A stretch of DNA of 64,000 bases, taken from Mesostigma viride. Taxonomy: Eukaryota > Streptophyta > Mesostigmatophyceae > Mesostigmatales > Mesostigmataceae. A program made the position numbers and the translations under genes. The notes under the pieces were generated by a model. It was not told the origin of the DNA, did no database searches, and was given only the letters and a program-made list of their open reading frames with translations. Below, piece by piece: positions 11,801 through 22,350 of the stretch (position 1 is its first letter; every line of letters starts with the position of its first letter). Where the stretch lies: NCBI GenBank assembly GCA_009746045.1, contig RPFO01000090.1, positions 630,887 to 694,886 on the forward strand. The letters run 5' to 3'.

Positions 11801-12215
11801 GTTAGCAATAAAATGGGAAGAGCGCCCAGACGAAACAACCGCAGCTTACCCAAGCGAGATGAACTCTTTCTTGACAGTCGTCCATGCCAACGTCGGCCAG
11901 CCCGGGCCAGGTAGCTGCCGCAGCCATGCCGCACCAGAATTTGAATTTTGTGCCCGGCAACGTTCCTAGAATGCAGGAATGGCTGGGCCGACGGCCGACG
12001 CGTGGCCCGTGGCCCATGGCCCGTCGCCCGTGTTTTTACGTGCCTGCGCCTGGCCTGCCTTAACGTTGTTACGCCCGCGCACTCCCCAGCCTTGCGCACG
12101 CCAGCCTTGCGCACGCTGCGCCGCGCCCAGCCTTGCGCATTCCCAGCCTTGCGCATCCCAGCCTTGCGCATCGACTGAAGAAATCAGTGACTGATGTTTA
12201 CAAAAACTCCTTATT
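8866..12215 (-). repeat. right arm of large inverted repeat
   Basis: Reverse complement of 693-3934. It holds, in order, a family A LINE 3' end (8866-9065, minus strand), the microsatellite 9750-10278, the unrecognised ~1.5 kb block and the GCGCAAGGCTGG array. Most diagnostic differences match direct-duplication unit 1, except a short stretch beside the microsatellite (around 9680-9725) that matches unit 2. Confidence 0.9.
9750..10278 (-). repeat. CCAT / ATCCATGC microsatellite
   Basis: This is the inverted counterpart of the left-arm array: 8-mers to about 9990, with one CCACC interruption near 9877, then about 70 CCAT tetramers. Confidence 0.96.
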
Positions 12216-12234
12216 TTTTTGCAAACTTATAGCC

Positions 12235-12838
12235 CGAGGCGGGGCCCGAGATTAATTAAGAGGTACCTTGAAATTAAATAAGAGACATGCCTCTATCCAG
12301 ATATATTTTAGGACGCGAGTTTCGATTGGCGTTAACTTGTAGTAGTGGACGACAACATGTCAACTGTCAAGCCGAATAATTCATTTCGACCTTTACATTT
12401 TCACGAAGTTGTCCAAAAAGGATCATTTTTATACCCGACTTCTCCGTTAAATCTCATCGACCGGGTTTCGAAACAACCCACGAACGCCGTAGATGCAGAT
12501 CCAACGGAGTAAACAACGTCACGACCGACGCGGCGCCAAATAGGTAGTCGCCTAGGTTCCTAGCTTTTCTGCGAGCCATTTTCGTGCCGCGTCGTGTACC
12601 CGTGAGATGTACCCGTGAGATGTACCCGTGAGATGCAAAATCCGCTTGCCAGACCGGGATTCCGGGAACTCCGTCCAATACCGTCGTGCAGTACCACCAG
12701 TGCACTACCAATCTATCAATCGTACAATACTACGACTTAACGCCAACAGAAACTCGCCTCCAAAACTATATATTCATAGATGCACGCCTCTTATTTAATT
12801 TCAAGGTACCTCTTATTTAATCTCAGCCCCCGCAGGCC
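12235..12838. mobile_element. long-TIR MITE, copy 1
   Basis: About 600 bp bounded by inverted repeats of roughly 105 bp. The left end runs from GAGATTAATTAAGAGGTACC through GGCGTTAACTTGTAGTA. The right end is its complement, ending in GGTACCTCTTATTTAATCTC. The interior has no transposase. It contains CGACCGGGTTTCGAAACAAC and three GTACCCGTGAGAT repeats. It is probably a non-autonomous DNA transposon. Confidence 0.8.
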
Positions 12839-12979
12839 GCAGACTTGTCTTCTCCCGGTCAGGGCTAAGTTTTGCAAAAAACCAAAGTCCTAAGTCGAAA
12901 CCATTTTTTCCTCCTGTTCTTTTTTTGTTGTATTCACCTTTGCCCGGACTTCCAGACTTTTTTTTTGCAAACTTATAGC

Positions 12980-13382
12980 CTGAGGCGGGGCCCGAGATTA
13001 ATTAAGAGGTACCTTGAAATTAAATAAGAGACATGCCTCTATCCAAATATATTTTAGGACGCGAGTTTCGATTGGCGTTGACTTGTAGTATTGGACGGCA
13101 AGCCGACAACATGTCAAGCCGTTTAATTCCTTTCGACTTTTACATTTTCTCGCAGTTGTCCAAAAAGGATCATTTTTATACCCGACTTCTCCGTTAAATC
13201 TCATCGACCGGGTTTCGAAACAACCCACGAACGCCGTAGATGCAGATCCAACGGAGTAAACAACGTCACGACCGACGCGGCGCCAAATAGGTAGTCGCCT
13301 AGGTTCCTACTTCCTACTGTAGCTTTTCTGCGAGCCATTTTCGTGCCGCGTCGTGTACCCGTGAGATGTACCCGTGAGATGC
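12980..13382. mobile_element. long-TIR MITE, copy 2 (truncated)
   Basis: It has the same left end and interior as copy 1 but is cut off after GTACCCGTGAGATGCTAC at about 13382. The left flank TTTTGCAAACTTATAGCC is shared with copy 1, so copy and flank may have been duplicated together. Confidence 0.75.
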
Positions 13383-13639
13383 TACTTTTTTCCTCCTGTT
13401 GTTGTTGTTGTTGGCTCCCACGCTGTCCCATACAGTAAAAGGCAGGACCAGCCCTTGGATCCAGTATTACCTAATAACCCTGTCGGTACACCGGCGCGGG
13501 AATAAACTCAACTCAACTCAACGCTGAGTCGCTGTCCCACGCCATATCATGTGGACAAGGATAATCTCAATAATGCTGTATTTATTTCCTGTCCACCAAT
13601 TACTAATAGCTCTTACTAATGAGTCAAGGTAAAATTGGC

Positions 13640-13850
13640 TCCAGAGTTCTCAATTCTCAAATTCTCAGAGGGCGGGGGCTGAGGTACCTTCAAATGAAAT
13701 AAGAGGCATGACTCTATTAGGGGGGGGGGGGGGACGGTGTTACAACGGGGGGGTACGTACCAATTAGAGGCATGCTTTACCTAGTTACGGCTACTCGGAA
13801 TCAATTCTCAAATTCTCAGAGGGCGGGGGCTGAGGTTGACTGGTAGTACT
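13640..13850. mobile_element. MITE terminus fragments
   Basis: Two fragments begin with the extended MITE terminus (CTCAAATTCTCAGAGGGCGG), one at about 13657 and one at about 13806. The first continues into GAGGTACC, then a short poly-G tract, and breaks. 13850-14170 holds nothing recognised. Confidence 0.6.
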
Positions 13851-14175
13851 GTACGATGGTGTTGGACGGAATTTCGGTCAGCGTTGCGGACTTTGCATCT
13901 CACGTTGTACATGGAAAAGAGCCATTGCGTCGCGCTGTGCTGTGGCGAACTTATTCTCCGCCGTCGGACGGCACCGTCGATGCTCGTCGATGAACCCAAC
14001 GCAAGCCATGTACCAAAATAAGTACAAAAAAGCGCGGCGGCATCTTTCGGCGAGTTTGGTAAGTTACAGAACTTGAAGCCCGGCGTCTCCGCGTCAAGCA
14101 GTCCGCAGGTAGTCCGCCGGCGTGAATGAAGTGAGAATTTTGAGAATTTGAGAGTTTGAGAGTTCGGCACATCCT

Positions 14176-14330
14176 AGTCGGGGTAAAATTGGGGTTATGA
14201 ATAGTCGGGGTTATGAATAGTTGGATAAGAGGAAAACCGCTCCAGAGTTCAAATGCTCGCTTCATTTCTACTGTAATGAAACGGCAATTACTCCAAATGA
14301 GAATCTGATGTTTAACATCAGCTAATTATC
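14176..14330 (+). repeat. flanking direct repeat, left copy
   Basis: About 150 bp starting GTCGGGGTAAAATTGGGG recur at 15085-15235. The two copies bracket MITE copy 3 and its extended termini. Each is followed by short local duplications containing GAGAATCTGATGTTTAACAT. Confidence 0.8.
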
Positions 14331-14393
14331 AGTATTAACATCAGTTAATTATCAGTATTAACATCACCTACTCGGGGTAAAATTGGCTCCAGA

Positions 14394-15075
14394 GTTCTCA
14401 ATTCTCAAATTCTCAGAGGGCGGGGGCCGAGATTAATTAAGAGGTACCTTGAAATTAAATAAGAGGCATGGCTCTATCGAGATATATGTTCGGAGGCGAA
14501 TTTCTATTGGCGTGAATTTGTAGTATTGTACGAAAACATGTCAAGGGTGACGGAAAGAAGGACTTATGTTCCAATTCAATTCAATGCACGACGGTATTGG
14601 ACGGAGTTCCCGGTCTGGCAAGCGGATTTTGGATCTCACGTTCAGAAAAGGGCTTGGGTACACGACGCGGCGCGACGTACGTTGTAAAATGGCTCGCAGA
14701 AAAGGAACCGTGGCGACTATTTGGCGCCGCGTCGGTCTTGACGTTGTTTGCTCCGTTGGATCTGCATCTACGGCGTTCGTGGGTTGTTTCGAAACCCGGT
14801 CGATGAGATTTTACGGAGAAGTAGGGTATATAAGTGATCTTTGTTGTTTCCTTGATATTAGTGATCCTTTTTTGACCAAGCGGTGAACTGAATGTAGAAG
14901 TCGGAATAAATTATACGGTCTGACACGTTGTCGTACTATACTACAACTTAACGCCAATAGAAACTCGCCTCCAAAAATATATCTGGATAGAGGCATGCCT
15001 CTTATTTAATTTCAAGGTACCTCTTATTTAATCTCGGGCGGCGCCCTCCGAGAACTTGAGAATTTGAGAACCGGA
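14394..15075. mobile_element. long-TIR MITE, copy 3 (complete)
   Basis: The element is complete with an extended inverted repeat: CTCAAATTCTCAGAGGGCGG on the left and its complement (CGCCCTCCGAGAACTTGAGA) on the right. The interior runs opposite to copies 1 and 2: AAGCGGATTTTG appears early and GTTTCGAAACCCGGTCGATG late. Inner arms match the other copies, including GGCGT and CTCGCCTCC near the TIR ends. Confidence 0.8.
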
Positions 15076-15084
15076 CTCGTGGGA

Positions 15085-15235
15085 GTCGGGGTAAAATTGG
15101 GGTTATGAATAGTCGGGGTTATGAATAGTTGGATAAGAGGAAAACCGCTCCAGAGTTCAAATGCTCGCTTCATTTCTACTGTAATGAAACGGCAATTACT
15201 CCAAATGAGAATCTGATGTTTAACATTACTCCAAA
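15085..15235 (+). repeat. flanking direct repeat, right copy
   Basis: Second copy of the 14176-14330 sequence. It is followed by an exact local repeat of the TCCAAATGAGAATCTGATG portion. Confidence 0.8.
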
Positions 15236-15289
15236 TGAGAATCTGATGTTTAACATTACAACGGCAAATACCGATCTTCCCCTGCGTGG

Positions 15290-15893
15290 CTGACTAGGAA
15301 TATCTGCTAGCATTTACTGCACAACGGCAATTATGCACCGGAAGTTCCCTGGAAGTAACTTGCCAGCGATGTGGACGCCGCAGCATCTTCGCTGGCGGGA
15401 GACCTGGCCGTTATGGAAAGGAAATCCTCGCAACCCTGTCTTTTCCTGTTCAGAACCGGGGCTCCCTGGATGTCGATTTTCTTGTCTGGCGCTCGGCCTG
15501 CATTATCTGACGTAATTTCGATCACATTCCAAGAAATCTGGACGCGGTTCGGGGTTGTTTCGGACGTAAAAAAACTGCGCCAGATCTATCTTGACAAAAG
15601 TAGCGCAAGTGACTGTCAGCAACTGCCGTTTCCGCCGCCTGATACGCTAAAATACACGGGCGCCAGGAGAGCCAGGGAAGTTTGGAGACGCTCGGTTCGG
15701 GTTTCGACCAAAGCCTGGCCGAAAGCCCGTTCGAAACCAGATACGCGCCAGGCAGCCTACGACTTCCCTTTCAAAACCAACGAGCCTCACGCATTTTGAG
15801 GAATGGCGGACTTGGCGCCGTCTTAATTAAGATCATTCGTGGCGTGCCTGATAGGTGTTTCGCCATCGGGCGGGCCGTGATTGCTTGTGAGAC
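15290..15893 (+). promoter_or_regulatory. 5' region of the B3-PB1 gene
   Basis: About 600 bp between the last repeat and the start codon must hold the promoter and leader. Short upstream frames exist, the longest at 15371-15799, but none resembles a protein family. No clear TATA box was identified. Confidence 0.4.
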
Positions 15894-17801
15894 ATGGCAG
15901 AAAATAAGGAAGGTTTGGAATTTTTGTTTGAGAAGATAGTGACACCTTCAGACGTGGGAAAATTGAACCGGCTTGTAATCCCAAAGCACCATGCAGAGCG
16001 GTTCTTCCCATTGGACTTAAAGGAGGCGCCGGTGCCGGCTATGACCCTGGAATTCACTGACGACGTAGGCAAATCTTGGAGCTTCCGCTACAATTTCTGG
16101 GCGAGTAGCCAGTCGTATGTGCTTACTCGAGGATGGAGCCGGTTTGTCAAGGAAAAAAAGTTGTATCCGGGGGACGTCATGATTTTCCGACGTAATCAAA
16201 CCACGAAACAGCTATATATTGGATTTAAACCGAGAGCTGCCCCACCCGACAGTGCCGACGCGGCCTGGATGTTCGCTGCTCAACCAGCGCTTCACCCCAT
16301 GCAATACATGTCTCCCTACCTCTACGAGCAGATGCTCTTGGCGGGGCAGCTGGGGACGGGCCAGTTCCGGGCGGGGTCCACCCCGTGGGCAGTCGTGCCT
16401 TCCACCGATTTCGGCTCGGCCGCGGGCGCCGTCCCGGCCGTCGGGGGTCTCGGTTTCGTCATGCCGGCGCAGTCCCCCTTTCTGCTGTCCCCCGAGGAGC
16501 TGCACCGCGTGCAGATGGACCGGCTACGGCGGCAGCAGCAAGCCAAGGCGGAGCAGCGGGGCAAGAGCTGGCCGAGCGGGCGTGACGACAGCGGCCCCTC
16601 GAGTAGTGTCCGCGAGGAGGGCAGCAAGGGCGAGGCATCGCTGGACGTCGAGGGCTCGCGCAAGCGCAAGTACTCGGACCTGTCCGACAAGGGCATGAGC
16701 TCAAGGGAGCGCGAGACGCTCCAGCGATGGGCAGCGATGGGCACCATCCCCGGCGTCACGATCGATGCCCCACCGGGCGTGTTTGGGTCCCTGGACCTGC
16801 GCCGGGACGCCTCGTTGCGTGGGAACAGCGAGAACATGGAGCTGCTCTCCTCGGAGGACGACGGTGGGCAGGACAGCGACCACCGCAACGGGACCGGGGA
16901 GGGCGGGGACGTGCGCCGGCACGCGGGCGGGGACGCGTGGCAGCACAACAAGCACACCAGAGGGGAGATGCGGGAGAGCAACTCGACGTTCTCGGAGGGT
17001 GCAGGCGAGGGCGGCGGGAGGGGGGGGAAGTCGCGGATGCCGGCATTAGAGCGGTTCTACATGGATGGGTTTGGCGAGGGCGCACTCGGCGGGGGTCTGG
17101 GCAAGGGCAAGAGCCTGCCAGGTGTGCCTGGGATATCGATATCGCAGACGCCCCCAGGGAGCCCCCAGGGGAAGCAGAAGCAGCCGCTCCCGTTTGTGCT
17201 GCGTGAGCTGCTCGACCCGCGGTCCACCGGGAGCGAGGGTGGGAAGGACGGATTTCTGGGCATGCCCTCGGGAGGTGGTGGCGGCAGCTGGCCCGATGAC
17301 AAGAAGTCTGGCGGTGGTGGCGGTTCTGGCGAGGGCAAGGAGGCGAACGAGATCCGTCCGGGCACCTCGCTCAGTGAGGTGCTCATGGCAGGTCTGCGGG
17401 GTGGCAAGGAGGGAGGGCGTGCGGATAATGGGATGAGCCTCAAGCTGGGGCCATCGGAGGGTGACGGCAGCAAGCAGGGCTTGAAGCTGGGAGGAGGCAT
17501 CTCTCGTGCGGAGGCGACGGAGCACGGGGGGGGCGAGCCGGAGGGGGTGGCCCCCGTGACGGCGGCAGCATCGGAGCCGAGCCATTCGATTCGCTGCACA
17601 GTGGAGGGTTTCCCGTTTGCGCTCTCGGTGGACTTGGCGCACTTCAACAGCACGGTGCAGCTGAGGAACAGCCTGCTGGAGGCGTGTGGGGGCGGGCGCG
17701 TGCTGTACTTGGACGCCGATCACGACATGGTGTTGCTGGGGGAGGAGAAGTGGGACCATTTCAAGAACACGGTGCGCAAGCTGTCCGTGATCCGGCGGTG
17801 A
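15894..17801 (+). CDS. B3-PB1 transcription factor (RAV-type B3, Aux/IAA-like PB1)
   Basis: A complete intronless frame of 635 residues. The B3 domain spans about residues 9-113 and is of the RAV/LEC2 class: [18 protein letters not shown] forms the N-arm, [18 protein letters not shown] the C-arm, and GDVMIF follows. Such domains bind short CATGCA- or CAACA-like DNA sites in the nucleus. Residues 114-560 are low-complexity, Gly/Ser/acid-rich and probably disordered. They include a Gln/Arg-rich helix around residue 205 and a basic RKRKYSD stretch near 260 that could be a nuclear localisation signal. Residues 565-635 resemble the PB1 oligomerisation domain of auxin response factors and Aux/IAA proteins, with the acidic signature YLDADHD at 605-611 and GEEKWDHF following. 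The basic partner residue of the first strand is unclear. There is no AP2 domain and no room before B3 for the ARF dimerisation segment. The start context (GACATGG) is favourable. Direct auxin signalling cannot be claimed from sequence. Confidence 0.88.
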   Translation: MAENKEGLEFLFEKIVTPSDVGKLNRLVIPKHHAERFFPLDLKEAPVPAMTLEFTDDVGKSWSFRYNFWASSQSYVLTRGWSRFVKEKKLYPGDVMIFRRNQTTKQLYIGFKPRAAPPDSADAAWMFAAQPALHPMQYMSPYLYEQMLLAGQLGTGQFRAGSTPWAVVPSTDFGSAAGAVPAVGGLGFVMPAQSPFLLSPEELHRVQMDRLRRQQQAKAEQRGKSWPSGRDDSGPSSSVREEGSKGEASLDVEGSRKRKYSDLSDKGMSSRERETLQRWAAMGTIPGVTIDAPPGVFGSLDLRRDASLRGNSENMELLSSEDDGGQDSDHRNGTGEGGDVRRHAGGDAWQHNKHTRGEMRESNSTFSEGAGEGGGRGGKSRMPALERFYMDGFGEGALGGGLGKGKSLPGVPGISISQTPPGSPQGKQKQPLPFVLRELLDPRSTGSEGGKDGFLGMPSGGGGGSWPDDKKSGGGGGSGEGKEANEIRPGTSLSEVLMAGLRGGKEGGRADNGMSLKLGPSEGDGSKQGLKLGGGISRAEATEHGGGEPEGVAPVTAAASEPSHSIRCTVEGFPFALSVDLAHFNSTVQLRNSLLEACGGGRVLYLDADHDMVLLGEEKWDHFKNTVRKLSVIRR

Positions 17802-18483
17802 GAAGAGGGTTATGCGGGAGCCGGGGAAGGACGAGGATGTGCGGGCGACCTGCCGATGATGGCGCTGACAGTGCGCTGACAAAGCGGTGGCGACACGTTT
17901 AAATATTAGTGATGAGTTATATGGGCGACGGTGGTTCTGTTATGTGGCATTTCCCTAAGGACATGTAGGGTACTATTCTTATTATTAGTATTAGTCATCA
18001 GTACCTTTACTCTTTTTCTTTGTCAACTCAGCTAGTCTATGCAGTCGCGGTGTGCCAGAGAGGCAGCCAACCGGTTCGCTGGTGCGCGCTTGGCGAGGCA
18101 ATTGTGCATAATACTTGACCGTCTCCTTCATTTTTTGGCCAGCGCATTTGTTTTTCAATGTTTGGGCAGCGGATCCACAGCACGAGGAGACTGTCCTACC
18201 CCCCATAGTGTGAGCTCACAGCGGGCCTGCTGTAAAGAACAGTGACCTCAGGTTGATTTGTACTATTCTCCCCTTCCTCCACACCCAGCAGCGCCTGGGC
18301 TGCTGGAGTTTTATTCGCAGCTTCTTGTTTGTTTCTCTCAGAAATTGTGCCAACAAGGTGGCAGCCACTGTTTGGACCCATCATATTCTAGATTTCCAGT
18401 AATGGCCCCTACTGTACACAGCAGGGATCTGTTCAAAAGATGATTATTATGATGGGCTTGAGTGCCCTAGATGGTAGGTAAGG
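17802..18483 (+). other. 3' flank of the B3-PB1 gene
   Basis: About 680 bp of noncoding sequence. A TGTAAA word at 18231 could serve as a polyadenylation signal, but this is only suggestive. No second gene is seen. Confidence 0.4.
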
Positions 18484-18725
18484 ATCCTCTGGTATTGATT
18501 AATTAATAAATTAAGAACATTCCTCCGCAGGGAGGATATGTAACACATATCCCTAATTAATTAATTATTAATTAATTAATTAATTAATTAATTAGACTCG
18601 TGCTCCCGTTGGGGAGTCACGGAGCATTAACCCCGATGGATGGATGGATGGGTGCAAACAGTCCTACCGGTCTAATCTATCTACATCGGCTACATACTAC
18701 ATCCCTAAGGAGGGGCATATGGTTT
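18484..18725 (-). mobile_element. LINE 3' ends interrupted by a piggyBac-like element
   Basis: Read on the minus strand, the segment contains a hairpin CTCCGTGACTCCCCAACGGG, TTAAT tail units (18545-18595) and a stretch ending in CCATATGCCCCTCC. The last part continues across the 18726-21026 insertion into 21027-21120 (CAGAATG, then GGTGCACCTC), the usual order in family D ends at 5130 and 32070. Confidence 0.65.
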
Positions 18726-21026
18726 TTAACCCGTGTTTTTTTTAATTAGAACGCGATATATCGCGTTGTAAGCTTTTTTTAGAACGCGTATAGCACCTAA
18801 GGAAAATTTTTTTTCATGGTCATGTATATACTTTCCTGAAAGCCCATAAATCAAAGAATTTTTTGAGCTACTCAGACCTACAAAATGCTTATTCATTAGA
18901 GAGATACACTGGTTTGAATACAGGGGGGTCTGACCATGACCGCGATTTCTTGACCCTAGGTCACAAGTCATGTGCATATTCACAAATGGTTCATGAAAAA
19001 AATCTGGCTTCTTGCACGAGCTATGGGCAACATATGCAGGCTCTGTGAAACAAAGCTCAGGCCCATTGGGCCACTGGAGCTATTTTTCATTAGCATCACA
19101 ATTACAACGCAGTACAACGCAGTGGGAAACATGAGAGCCCTTCACAACATTACGCAACGACACGAGCCCCATAAACGGGGCCATAGTGAGCTTGGAGGGT
19201 CAAAACGTTGAAAATAGGTGTTGTATAAGTTATACAGCATCAAACATGCATCAAACATCATGACTGGATGACCTAATATGACTGAATCAGGCAGCCATAG
19301 CCAAAGCATCATCCACTCTCACAACGTGTTGAGCACATGCCTCGTGGGAACGGAGGTGCTGGGTTTTCATTCCATAACGCGTGCAATACTGAAAGAAAGA
19401 GGCACGTGTAATGCAAGGCTTGGATAGGTTGAGTGATCCATGAGCTTACATGCAGGCAAAGATGACGCTGGAATGCATGCTAGCAAATGGTGGCAAGATG
19501 CTAACAACACATGATTATACACCATGATTATGGGCACCTAGCTGATCTTCTTGCACAATCAACGCAGTATAAACCATCAACATCCAATCCTCACGATATA
19601 TGCACGGCATGACGACGTATACAGCACCTAAATACTGCACAACTGCAACCTGCTATGGCTGACATGCAAGCAACGTCGAGTAGGATGGCGGTCTGAGAGA
19701 GGCTGGGCAGAGGTCGGTAGAAATAAGTGGAAAACTGGCAGAAACTAGGTAGAAACACGATATACTGACGCCTGCAAGCACTATTGAGCCGGTGGCAGAG
19801 GCCATTTCCAGGAAAATACAGAATACCGTAGCAATAGCCACGGTCACGCCTTACGCTATTTGCAGGCACCATCATGCCCGGAGCTACCCAATAAAAGTCT
19901 GCACAAATCTCGGTTTAGCCGAGAGTCCGGGCGTTCGGAATGAATAAACATGGGTTAAGAAGTCGAAACACCATGGAAATACCAAGCATGGTGCCGCAGC
20001 AGACCCGAGTCTTGACGTAATAATATGTATGCCGGTTTCCAGGGTTTGAACCGCATGAAATTAATTAATTAATAAGCACGTGACTGCGTCACGTGGGTGC
20101 CAATACAGAGTAAAGGAACCTTCAACCCTATATACACAGTGAGAAGGAGGGAGGGCGCCCTAGCTTCTCTCACTGCCGCAGGTGGGCAGGCCACAGAGCG
20201 CTCTCTCCACGGCATGGTGCCGGGGCGCAACACTGTGGGTGCAATACAACCAGTGCAATACCATAGGTAGGCTGACGCATAGCTTATGCTACAAATGTGA
20301 GGTGGGCGCAAGACGTCGGCTAATTAAGGCGCAAGCTGATGGCCACAAGGTGCCAGAGCTAATTGAAGGTACTATAACGCTGTGCGCTAATATCGTTTCA
20401 AGTGCTGTAATGCCTAAGCTATCCCATAATCGATTGCCCCCATCTAGACAACTAGCTGGAGTGCTCTATCCCGGGGAAGCCCGGGGGGGCTTCCACAGTT
20501 TCTTGTTGACATAGAGGTCCCCGCCCCGCCAGTACACTTGGGGCTTCTCGGGGTTGGTCTTGTGGCGGATGTAGTCGGGCCACTGATCGCGGCGTGAACT
20601 TTCCGCATGAAAGTTGGGTGAGAAACTGGAAAAAACTACGTTTCCTTTGCCCCAGTACCTCAACGAACTCGTAGAAACCTAATCATCAACCTTTGAACGC
20701 ATCATCATGGTCGTGCTACCCAACAGCCACTGAAATTCGCGCGAAAACTGGCGAGATCTACCTGCCGCCATCGCCGTCGTCTTCACCTTCGTCCCGCGAA
20801 AATGCCTGATTTCAGAGGTACATATTTGTTTGCAGCTGTCACAAAAAAAATACCAAAAATATCAGGATTTTTTCTTGAATTCTATGAGATGTTTCTGACC
20901 TATGTTGAAAGTTTCAGACCAAAAATCGCATGTTAAATAGGTTTGCCACGTGTCAGATTACAACGCGATACATCGCGTTCTAACCCTACAACGCGATGTA
21001 TCGCGTTGTAAAAAAACACGGGTTAA
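18726..21026. mobile_element. piggyBac-like non-autonomous element 2
   Basis: The element is bounded by TTAA on both sides (18726-18729 and 21023-21026). Its inverted termini read CCCGTGTTTTTTT and AAAAAAACACGGG. TTAA duplication with CCC-starting ends is the hallmark of piggyBac transposons. Just inside each end lie palindromes of the ACGCGATATATCGCGT type: one on the left and two (20961 and 20988) on the right. No transposase was recognised in the 2.3 kb interior. Instead it holds a nested LINE 3' end (20052-20663). The insertion splits a LINE 3' UTR, and intact copies of the same UTR show an undisturbed TTAA at this place. Confidence 0.8.
20052..20663 (-). mobile_element. LINE (family C-like) 3' end nested in piggyBac-like element
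   Basis: On the minus strand, an ORF1 C-terminal domain fragment (RRDQWPDYIRHK, then PQVYWRGGDLYVNKKLW; 20640-20500) is followed by a 3' UTR. The UTR reaches the palindrome CACGTGACGCAGTCACGTG (20078-20096) and a TTAAT tail near 20060. It is 5'-truncated. Confidence 0.75.
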
Positions 21027-21298
21027 CACATTCTGGGTGACAACCTGCAGGTGGTGGGTGTAAACTGCCACCTACTCGGGGTGCACAACTGAGGTGCACT
21101 GGCACCACCATGTATTCCAGTGCTCAGCTCTGCGAAGTTGCGCACATGGGGTGGCCACGAGCCACGAGGTAGCCATGGCTGACGGCGGAGCTCATAACGT
21201 TCACGTTTGAGCACCGAATTCGGCTGTGAACATCACTATCGCTTCGTCTTTCTACGACGCACATGCTGATATAATTTTCCGAAGCTAATACGCAATAA

Positions 21299-22350
21299 AT
21301 GACGAGCAAACGCTCCTCGACGCAACGCAGCCTGGCGGCTGCGATCGGCCATGAAAATACGTCTGCAGCTCCGGCTGCAGCTTCGCCCTCAGGTCCGGCA
21401 GGCAGCGGTGACACTAGTCGCGCACTGGTGGTCGCCCCGAACCCTCCCGGGCTTAATGCCTCGCCATCTGCATTGCCTGATCCAGTGATCCTAAACGCAG
21501 CCGCTCAGCCGATGTCCAAAACAGGAGGGTTTTCACGCCCCACAGAACTGCGCTTTCGGCCCCAACCTTTCAAGGTCAACGATCACGACTGGACCAACAT
21601 GTCCCCGGCAACTGCTCTGCATTGCATCTTCTGGGGGGCACTTCGCCTCGCTTTACGACCTGTGCCTCCATCTCCACGACATCAATCGCCTCATCCTCCC
21701 GGACGGCAAATTTTGGTTTAACACTGACACTCTGCTCGGGTGCGCCCGCCCCCAACTCCAGCACACCATTCTCAACTCCCTTCTCATGTGCTCTGACGGC
21801 GAGATCTGGGCTCCATCCATCTCCGCCCCCACACTCCGTTCCATCCTTACGGAAGCCTTCCAGCAGCACGTGATCGACCCCCCTTGCTACCGATATGGCA
21901 GCACTGGGCGGCACGCTGGCTGCTGAGCTTCCTCACCTTTCCACCACCGTCGCCTCTGCCTCCACCACCATTTCCGCCTCCACTGCCGACATCACGGCCC
22001 AGATTCTCGACCTCGACCAGCGCCTCCAAGCCACCGCCACCGCCCTTGAGCGCTTGCATGACACCGCAGGCCTCACCGCCCAGGCGGTGAAGGAAATCGC
22101 TGCCCAGCCGTCATCTGCTGGCCCGGCCAGTGATGCTCCCTCCACCTGGGCGGACTTGCGTAAGCATGATCACACCACCTCCACCACCTCCACCATCGCG
22201 GCACAGCTCAAGCAACAAGCACTCGACCTTCGCGAGGCCGACATCACCCAGCGCAGCCACAATTGTCATCGTCAAGCACTTCGACCAGCCGGTAGGTGAG
22301 ACCTCGACGAGCCTTCTCACGGCATTTAAGCGCGACATTCTTGCCCCCGG
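21299..22350 (+). pseudogene. broken L1-type ORF1
   Basis: The sequence starts with ATGACGAGCAAACGC and can be followed through at least two frame changes. An Ala/Pro-rich N-terminus comes first, then a block with LYDLCLHLHDINRLILPDG (around 21660-21720). A coiled-coil-like stretch follows (LDQRLQATATALERL, 22010-22060), then an RRM-like strip IVIVKHFDQPVGETSTSLL (22262-22320). ORF1 proteins bind LINE RNA. After DILAPGV the sequence jumps directly into the middle of a reverse transcriptase, so the ORF1 end, the endonuclease and the RT N-terminus are missing. Confidence 0.7.

Noticed and set aside
15371-15799. 142-residue frame upstream of the B3-PB1 gene
   Set aside because: It has no family resemblance and lies in the likely promoter and leader. 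An uORF role cannot be judged.
16212-17882. Long minus-strand and alternative-frame ORFs over the B3-PB1 gene
   Set aside because: They are shadows produced by high GC at third positions of the real gene.
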